Below, piece by piece: positions 1 to 13,729 of a stretch of 21,107 nt of DNA. Position 1 is the stretch's first letter. Every line of letters begins with the position of its first letter. The notes beneath the pieces are model-generated. The model did no database searches. It was not told the origin of the DNA and worked only from the letters and a program-made list of their open reading frames with translations. The position numbers were made by a program, and so were the translations under genes. This DNA comes from Pigoraptor vietnamica (Eukaryota; Opisthokonta; Filasterea), in the NCBI GenBank assembly GCA_943704525.1, contig CALSCQ010003058.1:1-21107 (forward strand), written 5' to 3'.

Positions 1-323
1 CAACCCCCCCCCCCCCCCAACAGAGCCCAGATAAAATTCAAGGCGCCAGCACGCGTCACGTGACCAACCGCAGCGGACGCGGGCGGTGCGGGTGCGTCGG
101 GCAGTCGGCCGGTGACGACAAACGTCTCCATCGGCCCTTTCCCCTTCACTTGGATAGTGCCCCGCGGCTCGAGCACAAAGCGGCCGGTCAATGCCTCGGC
201 GGCGTCGCTCGACACGTGGACGGTCATCGGCTTGGGACAGGTCGTGCACATGCGGCTGCACGGCGAGGGAAGGGTGAAAAAATGAAAAAATAGTGCTGCG
301 GTGAGCATTTGTTCAAGAGCCGG

Positions 324-420
<97 letters not shown>

Positions 421-1143
421 CGTGTGTGCGTGGGGGGGGGGGTATATTGCAGAAAGAGGGAATGTGGCGTTCACATACCTGGCAGTGTTCACCGTGTCAC
501 CAAACACGTCGTCTGCGGGTGATAGCGCATTGTGCCCAATGAGTGAGAAATACGGTGCGCGAGAGCGCAAATAAGGGTGGATAACAGACACATGCGCCCG
601 GGCGCGAATACACAAAGATTGACGTGCCGAACACACGTACGTACGCACGCATGCACACACGCACACACGCACACCCCGCACGCAGAGTTCTACAACGAAC
701 AAATCGCGCCACTCACAGCAAAACTTTAGCTTTCCGACAATTCCTCCGACGACCTTTCCGCGGTGGATTCCGACGCGAACGGCAACGTCACGTGCCGCGC
801 AAATTTCAATGATGCGCTGGCCGAGCAAGACCAGCTTGGCCGTGTGGTCGCGGCAGGGTCGGGGGATGCCCGCCGCCACCTGTGCGCTTATTGAGTCAGA
901 AAAGGGCACACAATGCACACACACACACACACACGCGCGCGCGTGCACAACTGCATACATACACAGACACAGACACTGAGACACACAGACAGACACGCAC
1001 ACACACATGCACAAACCACAGACACACACACACACACAAACACACACACGCACGCACACACACACACATGCACATACGCACACACACACACATGCCCGCA
1101 CACACACATACATGCACATACGCACACACACACACATGCACAA

Positions 1144-1180
<37 letters not shown>

Positions 1181-1192
1181 GACACACACACA

Positions 1193-1224
<32 letters not shown>

Positions 1225-3225
1225 CCACACAAACGCACACAAACGCGCACACACTGCAGCCCATACACGTGCGCGCGCACACACATACGCACGCTTTAAA
1301 GCGCACGTACGCAAGCATACACACATAGGCAAGGGAGGGCGTGCGTGACACCCACCATGTACTTGGTCCCCGTGGTCTTTATCTTTTCGACGCCGAGCGC
1401 ATCGCACGCGTCGTCGAAATCGGAGAATATAATATTAAGGCACGCCACGCGCTCGCGTAAGCTCTGTGTTTTGCGCTGGAGTGTTGTGTCGTCGCTGCAC
1501 ACGAGCAGAAATTCGTTCGATATCTCAAGGCGCTCAAATGGGTGCGTGCAATAAGACGGACGCAAAGACACACGCGCAGATCACATACACACCACCATAC
1601 CATTCACATGCACGCACGCACGCACACAAAAATACAACAAAAATCCCAACGCGCCGCACTCACATGTCCGCAAATAGCACGGCGGCGTCATCAGCGGCCT
1701 CCGAGAAGTGGTGGCAGTTGATTGTCTTGAGCAGCTCGATGGTGCTCTCGGGGAGTGTGAGGGAGAGCAGATAGTCCGCGTTCGACTTCTCAAAGTGAAG
1801 CGACTTGCGCTCCGACTCGACGCGCTTTCGCTCGAGGAACCTTCGCGCAGAGAGGGAAAGAGCGCTTGTGAGTGGGGGCCAAAATTCTTTGGGTTACACA
1901 CAACACATCTATCAGTGTAACAGAAGAGGGGGAACGAAGGTGGGCAAGAGACAAGCGAGAGAAGCAAGGCGCCCAAGCATGTCCAGCGCCGCACACACGG
2001 CCGCGCGACGCACGCACCTCTCCCGCAAGTATCGCTGGTTCATGTAGTTGATGTAGATCCCCGCGACGGCGACAACGCCGTGGGCGACGCACGACCGCAT
2101 GCGCATAACGACGCTCGGGTCCGAGCCGAGCTCGAGGCAGAGCACGCAGTCCGTGACGAACAGCACGATGGCGAAGCATATCGCCGTGAAGAAGCGTAGC
2201 TGGAAGATCGACGTCATCAACACGCTGAACGCGATTATGGGCACGTCGACGACGTCGTTGCGCTGCGGTAGAATGACGCGGTACGCCACAAACACCGAGA
2301 TGCACCCGAGCACCGTCGTTACGAGAATAATCTCGTTAAACGTTATCGTCTTGAGCGCGGGGATGTGCTTGTAGATAACCGTCATGCACGCGAGGACGAC
2401 GCCCGTCACCATCCCCACCGTCATGGGTGCCGGGTGGAAGCCGCAGTCGACAAACAGCGCCGTCGTGTACATCGTCAGCAGCGCAATGTAGATGAACCGC
2501 GCCTGCCGCGCTATGCGCATGTTGATACGGCACAGGCGCTGGCAAAACTCCCGCTCGAGCGACTTGGGTTCGAGGTGCAGCGTCCGCGTGTTCAGTTTGT
2601 AGCTGTCTGCCTCGGATTTGTGCCCAGCGAAGATCTTGCGAATCTTGCTCGACCCAAACCGCGACTTCGCGCCGCCCTCCGACTTCTTCCGCCCCATACC
2701 CTCGATGGCCTGCTCGCCCTCCGCTTCGTCCCCAGACGTGTCCAGGTCCTCGACGTCGACGTCCGTCTCCTGCGTCTCGTCGACCACGCTCATTACTACC
2801 GACTCGTCCATCGCACGCGCGGCCGTCGGCGCGTCGCCCACGTCATCCAGCATGCGCGAATCGCGCGGATGAAACTGCGGGATGCGTTGTGGCGCATCAG
2901 GGTACATGTCGGGTTGTTGCCGCAGCGTCGCCATCGACGCGCCGGACGGCGAGAGGAGGCTGCGCATGCTTTGCATGCTAAGCGCCGAACGCGCCTTCGC
3001 AAACAGCGTGCCCGCAAAGCTACCCCTCTCCCCACTCGTTCGACGCGCCTGCGCGGGGGGCGGAAGGACGGGGACGGCGCGCGAGGACGCCCACAGCGTC
3101 CCGCCGCCAGCCTCAGGCACATTGCGCATTCGTCGCGGTGACATGGGGGGTGACGCGCCCACTTCCGCCGAAGACGGGATGCGCACGGTCGGTGGGGAGT
3201 TGGACCCTCCGCCGGGATCTTCCAT
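1..3225 (-). CDS. Six-TM class III adenylyl cyclase, 3' end beyond the left edge
   Basis: Likely makes cAMP from ATP at a membrane. Exons on the minus strand, 5' to 3': 3225-2018, 1840-1664, 1494-1356, 879-717, 512-479, 255-1 (open to the edge). At least 658 residues. Residues 1-240 are low complexity with an acidic patch. Six hydrophobic segments lie at about 243-262, 268-286, 295-317, 327-343, 345-364 and 379-395. A short charged linker follows, then a cyclase homology domain from about 440: LFADI (D461, first metal Asp), [12 protein letters not shown] (497-508), [24 protein letters not shown], and [14 protein letters not shown] (563-576, the last split over three exons). K501 and D564 sit where adenylyl rather than guanylyl cyclases have their base-reading Lys and Asp, and N571 and R575 are present. 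T505 replaces the usual second metal Asp. The start is the first ATG after an in-frame TGA. A second 6TM-cyclase half beyond the edge cannot be excluded. Confidence 0.88.
4..18. repeat. Poly-C run at the left edge
   Basis: Fifteen consecutive C, which is poly-G in the sense of the cyclase gene. The cyclase frame reads through it as glycine, but the run more likely belongs to an intron or the 3' UTR, as other C/G runs in this window lie in introns. Confidence 0.7.
256..478 (-). repeat. Intron with (TG)n microsatellite and poly-G run
   Basis: This is the last visible intron of the cyclase gene, with donor GTATGT at 478 and acceptor GTGCAG before 255. It holds an almost pure TG run at about 326-416 on the plus strand, which is CA in the sense of the gene, followed by an 11-base G run near 431-441. 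It is one of few introns here whose long tract reads CA rather than TG in the sense strand. Confidence 0.9.
513..716 (-). repeat. Cyclase intron with degenerate sense-TG tract
   Basis: Donor GTGAGT at 716-711 and acceptor CACCCGCAG before 512. A degenerate CACACG/GTACGC tract at about 630-675 reads TG-rich in the gene's sense and starts about 40 bases after the donor. Confidence 0.75.
880..1355 (-). repeat. Long cyclase intron filled with CA/TG-type repeats
   Basis: This intron runs from donor GTGGGT (1355-1350) to acceptor GCGCACAG (just before 879). From about 913 to 1325 the plus strand is almost wholly alternating CA, CACG and CATG units, including runs of ACGC repeated about seven times near 1192-1222. 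In the gene's sense it is TG-rich and begins close behind the donor. Long open frames across it come only from the repeat. Confidence 0.85.
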
Positions 3226-4327
3226 CTTCACTCACGGCCCGCAGAAAGGGACGGCGCCCCTTCCACGGACGCAGCGAGAAGGAGGCCCAAGCCCCCACGG
3301 GTGCTACACCCGCGCACTCAAAGAGTTGCGACCGATTCAAGGCATCGTGAAGAGTCGGCGGCGCACTTCGCGCGAAAGGTCAACGGAGCCGAGAGGCTCC
3401 GGAGATATCAAGCCTCGCAAAATGAAGGGGACGTTGTGCTTACTTTGGTTGCGCACGGCTGTGCCACACTCGAAATCGTCGCTTTTCGACAATGCAAAAG
3501 CGAGTAAAACAGTCGCCGAAGGTATCGGCCGATGTTGGTAATACGACCTCGCCGTATGCGCCGAGAGAAAGTGCGCTGAAGAGGGGTCTCTCATAGAGAC
3601 ACACACGCAAACACTGCGCGCAAGGGGAAGGTGAGAAAGCCACTCTCTCTGGCGATCGAACGCCGATCTCAAATATACTAAACGCCTAATTTCAATTACT
3701 ATGAATTCGGTGCGCCACATTGGCGCGTTGTGTGAAGGAATATTTCGCTCTCTAGTCGAATTTTGCGATTGGCGAGTTTCCCTCCAAATTTTCCCCACAA
3801 ATTTGCATGATTTTCAATTTGCGGTTACCTTTTCCCTACCGCCGGATGCTATGACAACCGGGGAGAATCGACGAACTGTCGAAGTGCTGCATTGACGCAC
3901 CTGGACGCGCACGCGCACGCACGCCTCTGCCTCTCGTCTCGCACGCCTCTCCCTCTCGTCTCGTCGTTAATAGCCGCATCGGACTGCGAATTTCGAAGGA
4001 AGAGAGGGCAAGAAAGAAGGCATTGCGCGCGTAATCTTCTGTCACTGTTGTTGTTAAACGTATGCTTGAAATTGGTCTGTGCCGATGTTTGAGGGGAATC
4101 TGAATGGTTTGGTAATCGAACGTGAGCGCATGCGTGTGTGTATGTGCACACGTGTGAGCGTGTTTGTGTGCGCACGTGTGAGCGTGTTTGTGCGCGCTCG
4201 CATTGTGCGTGTGCATTACACAGTGTATGTGTGCGCACGCTGAATCTGTCGGTCTCTGCGCCCGACCCCTTGCAATGGCAGTACTCGTGTCACATTATAT
4301 TCACTCTAAACGGAAGGCTAGCCACTC
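3226..4327. other. Intergenic: cyclase 5' flank and 3' flank of the 4328-4960 gene
   Basis: I see no convincing gene in these 1.1 kb. Open frames on both strands lack recognisable domains. The right part holds a degenerate TG tract (about 4130-4235) with a 24-bp direct duplication of a CACGTGTGAGCG-containing unit at 4149 and 4173. The left part should contain the cyclase promoter and 5' leader, but no clear TATA box was found. Confidence 0.6.
4144..4191. repeat. 24-bp tandem duplication in a TG-rich tract
   Basis: Two near-identical 24-base units containing CACGTGTGAGCGTGTTTGTG lie head to tail, with the shared core at 4149 and 4173. They differ only at a T/C position in the flanking GTGCACA versus GTGCGCA. 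Confidence 0.85.
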
Positions 4328-4960
4328 CTAATGCTTGCGCGTGTACTCGTGCACTATGGTCGTCGCAGTCTCCCAATCGCGCTCTGTCGTTCGCAGCCCT
4401 CGCCCTCGAGCCTCCAAGACACCCGGGACGTCGCGGTAGCGATAGTAGTCTGCAGAGCACTTGTCCGGTACTTCGCACATCTTTCCGCCCACGTCGATAA
4501 CCAGCTTTTCCTTTCGCACGTATAGCATGGCGCACGCCGAGTCCTCGGTTGCTTCGAACTCCAATTTGAAGAACGACCGGAGAGCCACGCAGGGATCTTC
4601 GAACGCGTCTGTAATCGTCCGCATCCGTTCGGTGCAATACGGCCCGAAAACTGACAGCATTACACGCCCGCGCCCAGTTCGTGCGTCCGGACGTGCTGTT
4701 GTCGAATGGCCGGTGACGCTGTTACGACGCAGTTCCGCCTCACGCGCCGCGATGAAAAGAGGAAGCTCGTCCACGAAAGTTGTTCCCGTGTCGCCGTACG
4801 TCTTGGCGTCCTTGTCAGTCACGCGCATCTCCCGATCAATTCCGCCGTGCAGCGTGAAGGAGACGAGCGCGCCGTCGGCGAGCGGAGGGAATGTTACTCC
4901 GCACGTGTCCCTGCGCGGCATCAGGGCCAACTCAAGAAAGTCCCACAGCGCACTCTCCAT
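4328..4960 (-). CDS. Unrecognised 210-aa protein, single exon
   Basis: I do not recognise this protein. It is an uninterrupted frame of 210 codons on the minus strand, ending in TAG. It starts at an ATG (MESALWDFLELAL) about 60 bases downstream of a TATAAAG box. An in-frame ATG 31 codons further out is possible but would place the start upstream of that box. The product is soluble-looking, with no signal peptide or membrane segment. It has an aromatic/acidic N-terminus, a mixed alpha/beta middle (RVMLSVFGPYC, LRSFFKLEFEA, CAMLYVRKEKLVIDVGG) and a charged C-terminus (ERDWETATTIVHEYTRKH). It lies 144 bases behind the CDC123-like gene on the same strand. The long frame, GC-rich codon use and well-placed TATA box support a real gene, but the function is unknown. 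Confidence 0.6.
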   Translation of the reverse strand: MESALWDFLELALMPRRDTCGVTFPPLADGALVSFTLHGGIDREMRVTDKDAKTYGDTGTTFVDELPLFIAAREAELRRNSVTGHSTTARPDARTGRGRVMLSVFGPYCTERMRTITDAFEDPCVALRSFFKLEFEATEDSACAMLYVRKEKLVIDVGGKMCEVPDKCSADYYRYRDVPGVLEARGRGLRTTERDWETATTIVHEYTRKH

Positions 4961-5019
4961 TCCTGCGGGCTCTTGGCATATCGGCAAACGCGCGCGCTGT
5001 TTATGCTTTGCACTAGGGT

Positions 5020-5026
5020 CTTTATA
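5020..5026 (-). promoter_or_regulatory. TATA box for the 4328-4960 gene
   Basis: TATAAAG on the minus strand, about 60 bases upstream of the chosen ATG and about 80 bases after the stop codon of the upstream CDC123-like gene. The position fits a core promoter with a short leader and argues that this gene has its own transcription start. Confidence 0.5.
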
Positions 5027-5104
5027 AGACTGAAGGACGCAACGAAAGCACAAACGTCAACGCCAATTTACTTCGTCGCCGAGATTGACACTGGTGTAAC
5101 ACGA

Positions 5105-5992
5105 TCACGTGCACGTTACGCCTCCGCAGCCGAGTTTGTGCAGCACGCGCACCTCCACTTCGGTGCGACCGTACAGCCTGTCGACGTCCCTCTGCCAGTC
5201 GTAGAGTGCGCTTCCCGAGGACATTTCCATGCCGAAAGGGTTCAATTCGACGATCTCGGCGTCGGCGCGGTGTGGAGGGCACAGGACGTCCAGCACGTAG
5301 CTGTCAAAGGGCAGCCCCCGCTGGGCGAGACGCGCAGCCACAGCGGCACTCTTCTGCGCGATCGCTTCGAGATCCACGCCCGTCCAGTCGTACGCATCGT
5401 GACAGTGGTATTGACTCACCGCAGTGAGGCGTCCGTTGTAGATAAACGTCCGGAATTCCCACTTGCCATAGTCGCTCGCGGGAGAGCGCCGGTCGAGGTC
5501 CGCCCGCCATTTTTTCAACACAATGCTCTGCGGATCTGCGTGCCGAAACGCCGTTGCGCACCTTGCACTCCGTGTGATCGCGCGCACGACGTCCAGTCCG
5601 CTCCGCACGAGGCAGCCACCGGGCGCATCTTTCGGACTGCACTCGCTCAGGCGCACGAACCAGTCGCCGCCGCCGTTTTCCCTCAGCTTCAGGTCCACGT
5701 CTGCAACGACTTTGTCGAAGCGATCCTCGAAATCGCCGTCGTGCAAGTCGCGGTGCGCGGAGATGTTCGTCAGCTCGAGAAATTCTGCCGCCTCTGATTT
5801 AGAGATCGGGCGCAGAATGGTTCCGCGCTTCTCTTCGTCGGAAAGGAAAGGAAAAAAGCTGTCGTACGAAGTCTTCTGAACTTCCGCGGCGTATTTCTCG
5901 CGCGAGACTTTGTCGCCGTTGACGTCCGTGGGGAAATTGTTCGTATTAAACGGCTCAATCGGAGCCGCCAGATACGTTGTAACAACAGCCAT
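5105..5992 (-). CDS. CDC123/D123-family ATP-grasp protein (eIF2 assembly factor type)
   Basis: CDC123 proteins are ATP-grasp chaperones that join eIF2 gamma to eIF2 alpha during assembly of the translation initiation factor. This single-exon, 295-residue protein shows the family landmarks in order: FFPFLSDEE (46-54), WFVRLSECSPKDA (111-123, corresponding to the family's KLNWSAPRDA-like segment), KWEFRTFIYNGRLTAVSQY (177-195), DSYVLDV (230-236) and IVELNPFG (247-254, the family's [IV]DFNPFG nucleotide/metal site), then an acidic LYDW stretch. It is somewhat shorter than the human protein of about 336 residues. The invariant-looking Lys of the first landmark is Arg here, and Asp of DFNP is Glu. 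It could therefore be a divergent CDC123 or a D123-like paralogue. The start is the ATG of MAVVTTYLAAP. The gene shares its upstream spacer with the divergent RRM gene. Confidence 0.85.
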   Translation of the reverse strand: MAVVTTYLAAPIEPFNTNNFPTDVNGDKVSREKYAAEVQKTSYDSFFPFLSDEEKRGTILRPISKSEAAEFLELTNISAHRDLHDGDFEDRFDKVVADVDLKLRENGGGDWFVRLSECSPKDAPGGCLVRSGLDVVRAITRSARCATAFRHADPQSIVLKKWRADLDRRSPASDYGKWEFRTFIYNGRLTAVSQYHCHDAYDWTGVDLEAIAQKSAAVAARLAQRGLPFDSYVLDVLCPPHRADAEIVELNPFGMEMSSGSALYDWQRDVDRLYGRTEVEVRVLHKLGCGGVTCT

Positions 5993-6197
5993 CTTACAAA
6001 CGCACGCGCGCACGCATAAGAAAATAGGAGGGATATTGCGTGTAGATTGTCATGCCGCAAGGATATGAGCACTGGCACACAAGAGCGTGTTACTTGTTTT
6101 CGAAAAAAGAAAACAAGGAGGACTGAATTACGACTCACTGCTATACGGAAAACTCACGCCACGCATGCCCATTACGCCCCATTGTTTACAGTATATA

Positions 6198-6260
<63 letters not shown>

Positions 6261-6826
6261 GTACCCACTGCAGAAACACCTCAGCGATTGTGTGATGAAA
6301 GTACCGAAAAAAAGGCCTCAGTGTTTTGCAACGGAGTGCAACGTCGCTGCAATGGCCACGTAACGAGTCGTAACATTCTGGTTACGCCATGAGGGCGTCA
6401 TTTCGTTTGGTGACACTTCTCAAAAGATTTCAACAGAAGTTGGATATGACTATTGAATACTATGGAATCGTATTGAACTTCTAAAGTGCTAATTGTGTGG
6501 TTTCACATTTCCCACGTGTCTGTACATTCTAGTAATGAGCTCCACTCAAATCTGAGCCATGCCCATACACAATGAAATAGAAGAAAAGTAGAATCATCGC
6601 ACTCGCACATGGCAAAACCACACACACACACACACCGACACACACAGAGCGCGCACACAAAAACAAAGCGACGATCCCGTTTCTTCCTCTTCCCGTTTGT
6701 CTTTCCCTGCACTTTAAGGTCGGTTTTCGGGCGTGGTGTGCACTGCGTGATCCCCCTGCGTTCTTTCGACCCCTAATCACCGACGAGGCGCTTTTCTCGC
6801 CCACAGGCACCTCGCCCTCTTTGAAA
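5993..6826. other. Divergent intergenic region with (TG)n run
   Basis: This stretch of 834 bases lies between the divergent CDC123-like and RRM genes and should hold both promoters. It contains a near-pure TG microsatellite at about 6202-6258, a shorter CA tract at about 6619-6648, and a pyrimidine-rich stretch leading into the RRM start. A TTTTCTCGCCCACAG string at about 6792-6806 looks like a splice acceptor, so a 5' leader intron is possible. No further gene is supported. Confidence 0.6.
6202..6258. repeat. (TG)n microsatellite
   Basis: About 28 uninterrupted TG units, preceded by TATATAGTGCG. It lies in the spacer rather than in a predicted intron. Confidence 0.95.
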
Positions 6827-7953
6827 ATGTCGCAGCCCACGAAGCTTTTCGTTGCCCGCCTCCCTTACGCCGTCTGCCGCGGTGAGGATCACATGTTTTC
6901 GTTTGTTCGGCGTGCATTTGTGTTGTGTATTGAGCGAGAGAGATGCCATGGGGGCACGGTGTGCGTTGCGTGGGCGTCTGCCGTCGTTTTATGATAGGAG
7001 CGATGTATTTCGCGATCTTGCTGTACGTGCGTGTGTGCGTGTGCATGTCTGTTCAGTGTCGGACCGTGTGGGTCGTATCACTCGTCCGCGCCATCTTCTG
7101 TCTTACTCTGTTACCGATCTGTCGCTGAGCAATGGAGTGTCTGTGTTTCCCCGTGCGCAGACACGCTCAAGACGTACTTCTCGAAGTTCGGCAACGTGCG
7201 CGACTCGATTGTCGTGACGGACCGCATTACGGGCCGCTCGAAGGGCTTCGGCTTCGTCGAGTTTGAGGACAAGGTGCGCTTTGGTGTCGGTCGCGTTTAT
7301 TCCCTGTGTGTTCGCGTGCACGTGTGTATGTTTGTGAAAGGATTTCCCGTTTGATCTTCGGTCGATTGTGAGCTCTCTCCCCGTGTTTGCGTCGCTCACT
7401 ACGAGCGCTTTGCAGGACGCCTTTGACAAGGCCCTCAACACCCAGCACCAGATGGATGGCCGCGAGGTACGGTCCTCTTCTGTCTTCGACTTCTTTGCGC
7501 CCATCAATTTGTGGCGTTGAGCCTGCACGCAGCGGAATACGCGCATGTCTTTGCGTGCGTGGGCTGCTACGCGTGCGGGCTGCTACGCGTGCATGTGTGT
7601 TGCGAGCAGTGTCTACGGCCGACTTGCTCGCAACGGCCGATCAGCGGCGTGTATTAATGATGACAGTGGTGCTGACTCTATCGTTTCTTCGGATCTCGCA
7701 GATTGCCGTGCAGCCCGCGACTGTGCGCCCTCCCCGCCGTGTAAGTGCTCGTGCTTTCGCGCGCTGTCGATTTGTTGCAGGCGCCCTTGCTGTCTGCGCA
7801 ACGTGCGATCTAGCTATTGCAATCCGTCCTCAGCTCCCGTCGGTGTGCTCACGTGCTCTTTTCTACCCCCTCTCTCTTCAGGACTTTGGCGGTCGCCAGG
7901 ACTACGGTGGCCCGCGCCCCCCGTCGTCGGGCCCCGCTGAGGACGCTTTCTAA
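6827..7953 (+). CDS. Small single-RRM RNA-binding protein
   Basis: Five exons: 6827-6881, 7161-7273, 7416-7466, 7702-7740, 7882-7953. They give 109 residues with all phases closing and GT-AG junctions throughout. One RNA recognition motif fills residues 5-83: RNP2 is KLFVARLPY and RNP1 is KGFGFVEF, both with the aromatic residues that stack on RNA bases. The tail (DFGGRQDYGGPRPPSSGPAEDAF) is short and Gly/Pro-rich, as in small hnRNP or glycine-rich RNA-binding proteins. The RRM resembles those of TDP-43, hnRNP A/B and SLIRP-type proteins, but one domain is not enough to name an orthologue. It probably acts in mRNA processing or stability. Introns of 279, 142, 235 and 141 bases, moderately TG-rich, interrupt the RRM, and one exon is only 39 bases. 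Confidence 0.9.
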
Positions 7954-8550
7954 GCGCGACACCGCTATGGTCGACGTCCCCCGCCGGTCCGCCTGCGTTT
8001 AGCGTGTTTCTCCGTCTCTTTTGTTTTCTCTCGCGCGCCCCTTTTTCCCTTCTTCGACCCTGTTGTCTTATCTCTCGTATATTGGTCACTATCTGTGCAT
8101 AGTTTACAGCGGAATGCCCCTCTCTAGCCGTTGAATGTGGGCGAGCACAAAGACGCACACGTCGCTTCGTTCGTCTCTGTCGCAAGCGCATTTCCCCCTC
8201 TCTTTTCAAGTTGCTTTTGGCCATATAACGCCGCGTGTGCGCCCGGAGCGCAGTGTTGCGTTTGCCTGCTGCGAGTGCGCGCGGCCAACCGAATGAATTG
8301 CATTGTGCGAAAGTGGTTGCCCCTTTTCGCTCGAGTCATAGCGTGTTCTCCACCAACTCAATACACACACACACACACACAAAAGGTACTCGACGTATGG
8401 TTAAAAAGCAGGGGGTGTCAGTGTGTCTCCCATGCGGATTTGAAGAGTGCAGAGAGTTGTTGTTTTTTTTTTTTACAGAAGAGGTGCGAAACAAGACAGT
8501 GCAGCAGTACGCCCTACTTCATTCACTTTCAGCGACACAGAAAACACACT
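7954..8550. other. Convergent 3' flanks of the RRM and RanBPM-like genes
   Basis: Two convergent genes end here, so both 3' UTRs and polyadenylation signals should lie within 597 bases. Visible are a short CA run near 8362-8382 and a T run of about 13 at 8460-8475, which is an A run in the sense of the RanBPM-like gene. No additional coding region is supported. Confidence 0.6.
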
Positions 8551-12464
<3,914 letters not shown>

Positions 12465-13729
12465 CGTCGTCCCCTGACGTGCGGCTGCCGTTCACCGTAT
12501 CGACAACGCCCACGTGCCGCCCACGCCGCCGCACGCACTTAGTCACTCTTGTGCTGGCGCCGACGGGAATGCAACGCACCCGCCGGCGCCCCAAACCGCA
12601 GCAATTCGGAGGGGAAGAGACCACGATTGTTCACGCTGAACGCCGCCCGCCGCCGCACACGCCGCTACTGCGCGATGACTGACTCCGACAGCGCCGCTGC
12701 CGAGTGTGTTGCAATGTCACACTATGAGCAACACAGGAGTTGCAGTGAGATGAGAGAGTGAGAGAGACGAAATTCAATTGACAGAAAAGGGGAGAGACGA
12801 ATAGGACACCTGCGTGGACCACAGCTTAAACAGAGTCACGCGCAACGTCAGGCGATCAGCTGAACGTGTCTGAAGCAATGGAAAATGTCCCACATAGAGA
12901 ACAGGTGCATGGAGAAAGGGGATTAAGCGGCATGTGCTTCAATGTGCGTGTACGCTGTCAAGTGTTCGAAGACGCGCTCTAAACGACGTGCGAAAGGGCG
13001 TGTGTGTGGGGCTATGCACTGCCGTGCGTCGTCAAAACAGCCCACTCAAATTCCATGCAAGGTGTGGTGGGGGTTCAGTCGTGCCGCCAGTGGTGGATGT
13101 TTTGGTGTAACAGAGGGTGAGGGTTTCACAACACGTCATCGAAAAACTGGTGATCCGTCATTGGGCACGTGACTTCCAGGAAAGGCGAGAAAATATGACT
13201 GAAGCGTACGGTGGATGTTACGCCGCGTATGAGTGAAGGTGGGCAATATCCGTATAATGTAGAGTGAGGGTTATATAGAGTATAATGAAGGGTGGGTGTT
13301 GCGGTTTGTCGAACGCTCCGTTCCATGTCCAGACAACCACGTTCGGTCACATGCCGTGTGCACACACTCGCACAAGACGTTGCCGCCTTTTCTCGAGCGT
13401 TCTCTGTGTCACCGCAGTCCCTTTGCTCAGCGTGTTTAGTCTTGTATACCTTTATTCTCGCATTTATTTACGCATGTGACCTACGACGCACTCGCGTGAA
13501 AGAACGGGCGGTGATCTTACCCTCTGCGAAGCCGATTGCCCCATATTTTGTGGCGTCAGCACGCAACGGCCTTCGTGCGAGCCTCAACGACTGCGGACAC
13601 ACGGCGCCATCAATGAGTGCGCGGTGAAGAAGTGCCCTCAATCGCCGCGTTTTTGTCGCATAAGAGTGTAATCTTGTAACTGGCGTGCGCTACGTGGAGT
13701 CGCGGGGGCAGACCGGCCTCTTCGGCAGC
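12465..13729. other. Divergent intergenic region between RanBPM-like and antiporter genes
   Basis: This stretch of 1.27 kb should carry both promoters. TATATAG at 13272-13278 and TATAATG just after it lie about 450 bases upstream of the antiporter ATG, and pyrimidine-rich patches follow. Short frames on both strands have no recognisable domain and no consistent splice pattern. No tandem repeat is evident here, unlike the introns. Confidence 0.55.
13272..13278 (+). promoter_or_regulatory. Possible TATA box of the antiporter gene
   Basis: TATATAG followed by TATAATG. Use as a promoter would imply a leader of about 430 bases or a 5' UTR intron, so the call is weak. Confidence 0.25.

Noticed and set aside
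880-1355. Possible CRISPR-like or satellite array from repeated ACGC/CACACA units
   Set aside because: Units are simple dinucleotide and tetranucleotide repeats without unique spacers, inside a predicted intron.
313-1407. Long minus-strand frame of 364 codons full of Cys/Val and His/Thr repeats
   Set aside because: It arises from reading through TG/CA tracts in introns. Only the cyclase exon segments inside it match a protein family, and they join in frame by splicing.
2365-3141. Plus-strand 258-codon frame opposite cyclase exon 1
   Set aside because: It is antisense to a strongly supported exon with membrane segments and has a biased Arg/His composition typical of shadow frames in GC-rich DNA.
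3230-3235. GTGAGT six bases upstream of the cyclase ATG on the minus strand
   Set aside because: It looks like a splice donor, but using it would remove the ATG and the first exon; no matching upstream coding exon was found.
3337-3798. 153-codon minus-strand frame upstream of the cyclase gene
   Set aside because: No domain or motif, no splice consistency, composition like the surrounding spacer.
4706-5797. Plus-strand 363-codon frame opposite the CDC123-like gene
   Set aside because: It is antisense to a gene with clear family motifs and has no recognisable domain of its own.
6129-6139. TACGACTCACT, shared with the core of the phage T7 promoter
   Set aside because: Only 11 bases match and the following bases (GCTATACGG) break the ATAGGG initiation part. 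No phage or vector sequence surrounds it, so it is taken as chance.
13292-13627. 111-codon plus-strand frame between the RanBPM-like and antiporter genes
   Set aside because: It has no ATG-led start with good context, no domain, and an erratic composition with one hydrophobic patch; more likely leader or spacer DNA.
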